The notes beneath the pieces are model-generated. The model was not told where the DNA came from, made no database searches, and worked only from the letters and a program-made list of their open reading frames with translations. A DNA stretch of 17,850 bases from Candidatus Sivonenia alaskensis PMM_0068 (GTDB taxonomy: Bacteria; Cyanobacteriota; Cyanobacteriia; Gloeobacterales; PMM-0068), in assembly GCA_949127685.1 (NCBI GenBank), contig CASBPW010000041.1, positions 1 to 17,850 on the forward strand, written 5' to 3'. Positions 13,232 through 17,850 of the stretch are shown in pieces (within the stretch, counting starts at the first letter, position 1; every line of letters begins with the position of its first letter). The position numbers were made by a program, and so were the translations under genes.

Positions 13232-16200
13232 ATGAAAGTTCTACATGGCACCTGGATTCCTGAAGCCAATAAGAGCTTTATTCAAGAAGGGAATTTTTAC
13301 CTTTGGGTGGAGACGATTACGGGCACCCAAAAGCGTAAAGCGCCCAAAAATGTTCACCCATCTCAACTGTCTAAACCTGAGCTTGAGATATTTTTGAGCC
13401 AGGAGCTAGGCCTCAAATCGGTCGCATCCCATACCTTGTTGGAGCAGATTTCCCCCCAATATTTTCTACTGCCGAGCGCTGAATCTCGTCCCCTACCCTC
13501 CTTAGAGCTAGGGCGGTATTTAGAAGAAGAACCGCCGGAAACCTTTGAGTTAGCATATTGGCAAATTGATAGCTATTGCGTCAAAGAGTGGGTCAAGACA
13601 GATTCCTATCAACTTGCACCCGTCACCAATGTCATTAAATTACTGAATGAGCTTCACTTTATTGCCGTCCATAACCTGGCAGAGTTTCAGATGGGGGCGG
13701 ATCTGCTGTTTTGGTATCACTATACCCAAGCTTTTAAACAAATTCTTCTGAAAGACCATTACATCCCGGCCCTCAAATACCGGGAATTAGCCCGTACCGC
13801 AAAAACAGCCGCGAGTACCAAACGTAAGGGCACTGCCAAAGCGAACGCCGAACCCAGCTTTGAGATTTATGCAGGGTGGGAAATTATCAGTGAGCTATAC
13901 GAGACTGACCTGAAGCGATACGTTGAATATATGCCCTTGGCTTGTGTGGCAGGGTTTTCAGAGCCGCAAGCTACGCCAGCGTTCTATGACCGCGAGACCC
14001 TGCTGCGGCATTTTTCAGACTGCTTACTGACAGAACTGGTGACGCACACGCCGCTCACGAGCGGATTTGAGCAAAAAATTGTGGGTACGCTCATCTCCGA
14101 CTGCGTAATGGAAACGAAACAATCGCGAGGAAAGGCAACAGGGCTAGAGCAGTATCAACAGTGGCAACAGTGGCGCGATCGCATCCGCCACACCCAAACG
14201 GCCATGCCGTTTTACTTGTACTTTCAGCTTCAGGAACCGACTGAAGAAGAAGCGTCTTGGCACCTGCAATTCTTAGTTGCGCCCAAACAAGACCCGTCCC
14301 TACGCCTTGCACTCCTGGACTTTTGGCGTTTACGACCGACGCAACAGCAAGAACTCCAAAAGCAGTTTGGCGAAGGATTTGATCAACATCTGCTTTTAAA
14401 TCTGGGCTATGCTGCCCGCATTTATCCAAAGCTATGGCTAGGACTAGAAACAGACCAGCCCGTCGGTATTTTTTTGAATCTTACAGAAACCTTTGAGTTT
14501 CTGCAAAATTCAGCGTGGGTGTTAGAAAGCGCTGGCTATAAAGTGATCGTCCCCGCCTGGTGGACCCCCCAAGGTCGCCAGCGAGCGAAGGTGCGTCTGC
14601 GAGCGAAAGGAAAATCCCTAAACGTGGGAGAGGATAAAGCCAAAAGTTACTTCTCAAAGGAGACTTTGGTGCAGTACCAGTATGACCTGTCGATTGGTGG
14701 TGAGCAGATTTCTGAAACGGAATGGATGCAGTTGGTCCAGGCTAAATCACCCCTAGTGCAGTTCCGGGGCCAATGGCTGCATCTAGACCAAGACAAAATG
14801 CAGCAGATGCTGGAGTTTTGGAAAAAGCAACAGCAGGAAAACCCTGAGCTGAGCCTAATCGACTTCATGCGAATGGCCGCAGAAGAGGATGAAGATATCG
14901 AACTGGCCTTTGACCACGATCAAACCTTGTCTGAGATGCTAGGCAAACTGCAAGACAAGAGCCGATTTGAGGCGACTGCAGATCCGCAGACCTTCCAAGG
15001 AACGCTACGGGACTACCAAAAACGGGGCGTATCCTGGCTCTCGTATCTAGAACAGTTAGGCTTGAATGGCTGCTTAGCTGACGATATGGGGCTAGGCAAA
15101 ACAGTTCAGGTGATTGCGCGACTGCTGCAAGAGCAAGAGCAGGCAAAAGAAGCCAAGCGAAAAGTAGACCCAACGCTCCTGATTGCCCCTACTTCGGTCG
15201 TGGGAAACTGGCGCAAAGAAATCGAAAAATTCGCTCCATCGCTGCGCTCCATCGTTCACCATGGCAATGAACGCGCCCAAGAAACTAAAGATTTTCAGAC
15301 CATGGTTCAACAAAATGATGTGGTGATTACGTCCTTCACCCTGATCCGCAAAGATCTCAAGCTGTTTGATTCAGTGAACTGGCAGCGAGTGGTTCTGGAT
15401 GAAGCCCAAAACATCAAAAACCCAAAAGCAGCCCAAACCAAAGCGATTCTGAAGCTATCTGCACCGCACCGCTTAGCGATGACCGGCACCCCAGTGGAGA
15501 ATCGACTGCTGGACCTGTGGTCAATCTTCAATTTCCTGAACCCCGGCTACCTGGGCAAAGAAGCCCAGTTTCGGAAAAACTTTGAGATGCCAATTCAAAA
15601 GAATAATGACCGAATGCAGTCCGCCACCCTCAAAAAACTGGTGGAACCCTTTATTCTGAGACGGGTCAAAACGGATCAGTCCATCATCAAAGACCTGCCG
15701 GACAAGGTAGAGCAGAAGCTGTACTGTAACCTCACGAAGGAACAAGCGTCGCTCTATGAAGCAGTGGTCAAAGACATCACCGGTGAGCTAGATGGTTTAG
15801 AAGGGATGCAGCGCAAGGGGCTGATTCTAGCTACGCTGCTGAAGCTGAAGCAAATTTGCAACCATCCCAGGCAGTTTCTTCAGGATGAAAGCGACTTTAC
15901 CCCAGAGCGATCGCACAAACTCAGCCGCCTGTCAGAAATGGTGACGGAGGTAATGGAGGAAGGTGAAAGCTTGCTCGTTTTCACCCAGTTTACGGAACTA
16001 GGCGATGCCTTAGAGAAATACCTTCGCCATACCTGCCACTACAACACCTACTACCTCCACGGGGGCACGAACCGCAATAAGCGCGAGAAAATGATCACAG
16101 AATTCCAAGACCCAGAAACGGAGCCATCGGTCTTCATCTTGTCCCTTAAGGCTGGGGGTGTAGGCATCACCCTGACCAAAGCCAACCACGTCTTCCACTT

Positions 16201-16453
16201 TGATCGCTGGTGGAATCCGGCGGTAGAAGATCAGGCGACGGATCGAGCCTTTCGGATTGGTCAGAAGAAGAATGTATTCGTGCACAAGTTCGTGGCGATT
16301 GGCACGCTGGAAGAGCGGATCGACGAGATGATTGAGGATAAGAAAAAGCTGGCTGGGTCGATTGTCGGTTCAGACGAGTCTTGGCTAACGGAGCTAGACA
16401 ATGAGGCCTTCAAGCAGCTCATAACCTTGAATAAGAACGCAATATTGGAGTAA
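13232..16453 (+). CDS. SNF2-family DEAD-like helicase/ATPase
   Basis: This 1073-aa SWI2/SNF2 ATPase has a long N-terminal region (1-580) typical of bacterial SNF2 proteins, then both helicase lobes. Lobe 1 has Walker A 'DDMGLGKT' with K623, 'LLIAPTSVVGNW', the DEAQ box at 723-726 and 'MTGTPVENRLLDLWSIFNFL'. Lobe 2 has 'LKQICNHP', 'LLVFTQFTELGDALEKYL', 'ILSLKAGGVGITLTKA' and 'HFDRWWNPAVEDQATDRA' with 'FRIGQKKNVFVHKF'. All motifs are intact. Such proteins translocate on double-stranded DNA and displace bound proteins or RNA polymerase. The stop is five bases before a SWIM-protein gene whose ribosome binding site is inside this gene, so both are co-expressed. A role in transcription recycling, repair or defence cannot be chosen from sequence. 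Confidence 0.97.
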   Translation: MKVLHGTWIPEANKSFIQEGNFYLWVETITGTQKRKAPKNVHPSQLSKPELEIFLSQELGLKSVASHTLLEQISPQYFLLPSAESRPLPSLELGRYLEEEPPETFELAYWQIDSYCVKEWVKTDSYQLAPVTNVIKLLNELHFIAVHNLAEFQMGADLLFWYHYTQAFKQILLKDHYIPALKYRELARTAKTAASTKRKGTAKANAEPSFEIYAGWEIISELYETDLKRYVEYMPLACVAGFSEPQATPAFYDRETLLRHFSDCLLTELVTHTPLTSGFEQKIVGTLISDCVMETKQSRGKATGLEQYQQWQQWRDRIRHTQTAMPFYLYFQLQEPTEEEASWHLQFLVAPKQDPSLRLALLDFWRLRPTQQQELQKQFGEGFDQHLLLNLGYAARIYPKLWLGLETDQPVGIFLNLTETFEFLQNSAWVLESAGYKVIVPAWWTPQGRQRAKVRLRAKGKSLNVGEDKAKSYFSKETLVQYQYDLSIGGEQISETEWMQLVQAKSPLVQFRGQWLHLDQDKMQQMLEFWKKQQQENPELSLIDFMRMAAEEDEDIELAFDHDQTLSEMLGKLQDKSRFEATADPQTFQGTLRDYQKRGVSWLSYLEQLGLNGCLADDMGLGKTVQVIARLLQEQEQAKEAKRKVDPTLLIAPTSVVGNWRKEIEKFAPSLRSIVHHGNERAQETKDFQTMVQQNDVVITSFTLIRKDLKLFDSVNWQRVVLDEAQNIKNPKAAQTKAILKLSAPHRLAMTGTPVENRLLDLWSIFNFLNPGYLGKEAQFRKNFEMPIQKNNDRMQSATLKKLVEPFILRRVKTDQSIIKDLPDKVEQKLYCNLTKEQASLYEAVVKDITGELDGLEGMQRKGLILATLLKLKQICNHPRQFLQDESDFTPERSHKLSRLSEMVTEVMEEGESLLVFTQFTELGDALEKYLRHTCHYNTYYLHGGTNRNKREKMITEFQDPETEPSVFILSLKAGGVGITLTKANHVFHFDRWWNPAVEDQATDRAFRIGQKKNVFVHKFVAIGTLEERIDEMIEDKKKLAGSIVGSDESWLTELDNEAFKQLITLNKNAILE
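14175..14182. repeat. HIP1 octamer
   Basis: GCGATCGC inside the SNF2 gene, N-terminal region. Confidence 0.85.
15907..15914. repeat. HIP1 octamer
   Basis: GCGATCGC inside the SNF2 gene, helicase lobe 2. Confidence 0.85.
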
Positions 16454-16458
16454 GACCG

Positions 16459-17298
16459 ATGGCAGAATTTAGTCGAACCTGGTGGGGCCAAAGGTTTATC
16501 AGCGCCCTGGAAAAGCTCACTGATTCGGGCCGCCTTAGTAGAGGGCGCTCCTATGCCCGCAATGGCAAGGTCAAAAGCTTTGAGATTAAAGATGGCCTGG
16601 TTACGGCTAAGGTTAAAGGCTCTGTAAATCCTTACTTTGGGGTCTATAAAGAACCGCTCTACAGCACCACCATAGCGTTCACCTCTATTAGTGCTGCGAA
16701 TTGGGCTGCTGCGATCGCCTATGTCGCCTCGAAGGCCAGTCTGATTTCTAGACTCATGCTGAACGAAATGCCGAATACCATTGAGGATGCGTTTGCGAAG
16801 CTGGATCTGCACCTTTTGCCCCACAGTAAGGCCGACTTCAAAACCTCCTGTTCCTGCCCAGATTGGGGCAACCCCTGTAAACATATTGCTGGAGTTTACT
16901 ACTTAGTTGCCGCAGAACTAGACCAGGATCCTTTTTTACTATTTGAACTAAAAGGGTTGTCACGAGAGGCACTTCAAAAAGAACTGGTCAAATCACCCCT
17001 GGGTCAAGCGCTCTGTGCAGAGTTGGCAGACGTGAACAATATTCCCACCCCAGATGATAGCTACTACACCACACCGATGCTACAGCCCGCTGAGGGTATC
17101 GCCGAGTTAAGAGACTTTTGGTTGGGCGCAAAGCGCTTACCTCAAACGATTGAAGAACCACCGACTGCCAGCGTCCCCGCCATACTGGTTAAAAAGCAGG
17201 GAGATTTTCCAGCCTTCTGGAAGAGGGAAAATTCCTTCCTTGAAGTGATGGAGGAGTTCTATATGCGAGTCAGAACTAAAAACATCCCTATCCTCTAG
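16459..17298 (+). CDS. SWIM zinc-finger domain protein, partner of the SNF2 helicase
   Basis: The 279-aa protein carries a SWIM zinc finger, CxCx6CxH, with C131, C133, C140 and H142 in 'SCSCPDWGNPCKHIAGVYYL'. The N-terminal region (1-125) has the pattern that precedes SWIM in such partners: 'TWWGQRFISALE', 'GRLSRGRSYARNGKV' and 'FEIKDGLVTAKVKGS'. The region after residue 165 is helical and then low in recognisable motifs. SWIM domains are thought to bind DNA or proteins, and bacterial SWIM proteins are known to be encoded beside SNF2 ATPases. GGAG lies eight bases before the ATG, inside the last codons of the helicase gene. The helicase stop and this start are five bases apart, which indicates coupled translation and a joint complex. 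Confidence 0.93.
   Translation: MAEFSRTWWGQRFISALEKLTDSGRLSRGRSYARNGKVKSFEIKDGLVTAKVKGSVNPYFGVYKEPLYSTTIAFTSISAANWAAAIAYVASKASLISRLMLNEMPNTIEDAFAKLDLHLLPHSKADFKTSCSCPDWGNPCKHIAGVYYLVAAELDQDPFLLFELKGLSREALQKELVKSPLGQALCAELADVNNIPTPDDSYYTTPMLQPAEGIAELRDFWLGAKRLPQTIEEPPTASVPAILVKKQGDFPAFWKRENSFLEVMEEFYMRVRTKNIPIL
16711..16718. repeat. HIP1 octamer
   Basis: GCGATCGC inside the SWIM-protein gene. Confidence 0.85.
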
Positions 17299-17352
17299 CT
17301 TTTGAGGTCGTTCCCACCCTTGCAAGATCCAGCCCAGAACCTCTGAGGGGCG

Positions 17353-17850
17353 TTAGGACGTTAATGGGAGCGTCACCGCAAAAAGGGTCTGTCCCTCTTC
17401 GCTTTGCACCCGGATTTTGCCACCCATTTGCTCTACCAACCTTTGAACTAGAGACAAACCTAACCCTGTCCCTACCTGGACAGAGGTTTCGCTGTGCACT
17501 CCTCGATAAAACCGTTCAAAAATGTGTTCTAGATCATCCGGCGCAATGCCCGGACCAGAGTTCTGCACACTCAGCTCCACCACTGGCCAAGGCGCACCAC
17601 TATGCTCAACAGCTTTAGCCGAGACAACGATCGTGCCCTCGACCGGGGTGTACTTACAGGCATTATTGACCAGTTCCACCACAATCCGCTCTAAGCCCCT
17701 GCGGTCAGCGATCAGATGGCTTGTCTGGATATCCAAAATAAATTGCTGTTGGACCTGTTGCACCCGACCAAAAAAGGGTTCTACCGTGCAGGGCAACCAG
17801 TCATGGAGAGGAATCAATTCAGGTTCTAGTCTCTTTGCGCCAGCTTCCAA
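17353..17850 (-). CDS. Sensor histidine kinase, C-terminal part (5' part outside window)
   Basis: At least 165 residues of the catalytic ATPase domain are present and the frame runs off the right edge. The domain has all HATPase boxes: N box 'ELVNNACKYTP', G1 'VQNSGPGIAPDD', F box 'IFERFYRG' and G2 'GTGLGLSLVQRLV'. The phospho-accepting His, the membrane segments and any sensor domain lie outside, so neither signal nor subfamily can be given. It converges on the SWIM-protein gene, with 54 bases between them. The intergenic stretch has no strong terminator. Confidence 0.95.
   Translation of the reverse strand: MEAGAKRLEPELIPLHDWLPCTVEPFFGRVQQVQQQFILDIQTSHLIADRRGLERIVVELVNNACKYTPVEGTIVVSAKAVEHSGAPWPVVELSVQNSGPGIAPDDLEHIFERFYRGVHSETSVQVGTGLGLSLVQRLVEQMGGKIRVQSEEGQTLFAVTLPLTS

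Noticed and set aside
16261..16884. 207-aa open frame on the minus strand across the SNF2/SWIM junction
   Set aside because: It overlaps two intact genes entirely, lacks recognisable motifs and shows the composition of a shadow frame.
1..17850. CRISPR array, insertion sequence, phage or known defence island
   Set aside because: I saw no regularly spaced repeats, no transposase or integrase frame and no terminal inverted repeats.

Overview
The window is bacterial chromosomal DNA from an oxygenic cyanobacterium. The evidence is the 3' part of psbA (photosystem II D1 protein), a cyanobacterial half-length phytochelatin synthase, a DUF760 protein, a cofG gene for the deazaflavin chromophore, and five HIP1 octamers (GCGATCGC) inside genes. 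I cannot name the genus. Every sizeable reading frame fits ordinary gene density. No gap exceeds 300 bases, and there is no rRNA, CRISPR array, transposase or phage gene.

Left part (1-3457). psbA ends at 561 and is followed by a good intrinsic terminator. A small SRPBCC-fold protein (+) converges on a two-gene minus-strand operon encoding an alpha/beta hydrolase and a MarR-type regulator. In front of that operon a sigma70-like promoter merges with a perfect 14-bp inverted repeat, which is the likely MarR operator. A MAPEG membrane protein and rpsO (+) follow.

Middle part (3470-9295). The minus strand carries a secreted S-layer-homology protein, the acetolactate synthase small subunit and phytochelatin synthase. 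cofG (+) is divergent from phytochelatin synthase. Its 3' end overlaps, antisense, a conserved-looking 120-aa gene of unknown function. That gene lies at the end of a minus-strand series: DUF760 gene, tRNA-Trp, secE, nusG. The usual ribosomal-protein genes (rplK and onward) that follow nusG in most bacteria are absent here.

Right part (9542-17850). A GT4 glycosyltransferase (-) is divergent from a plus-strand pair: a ferrochelatase-family protein with a 16-histidine tail, and a PhnD-like periplasmic binding protein that resembles the putative selenate-binding group. Next come an SNF2 helicase and a SWIM zinc-finger protein, tightly coupled as one operon. The window ends in the C-terminal part of a sensor histidine kinase (-).

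The items most worth a second look are the His-tailed chelatase with its binding-protein partner, the SNF2/SWIM pair, the atypical D1 sequence, the MarR operator, and the two cases of overlapping convergent information (the terminator-like hairpin inside the S-layer gene, and the cofG antisense overlap).
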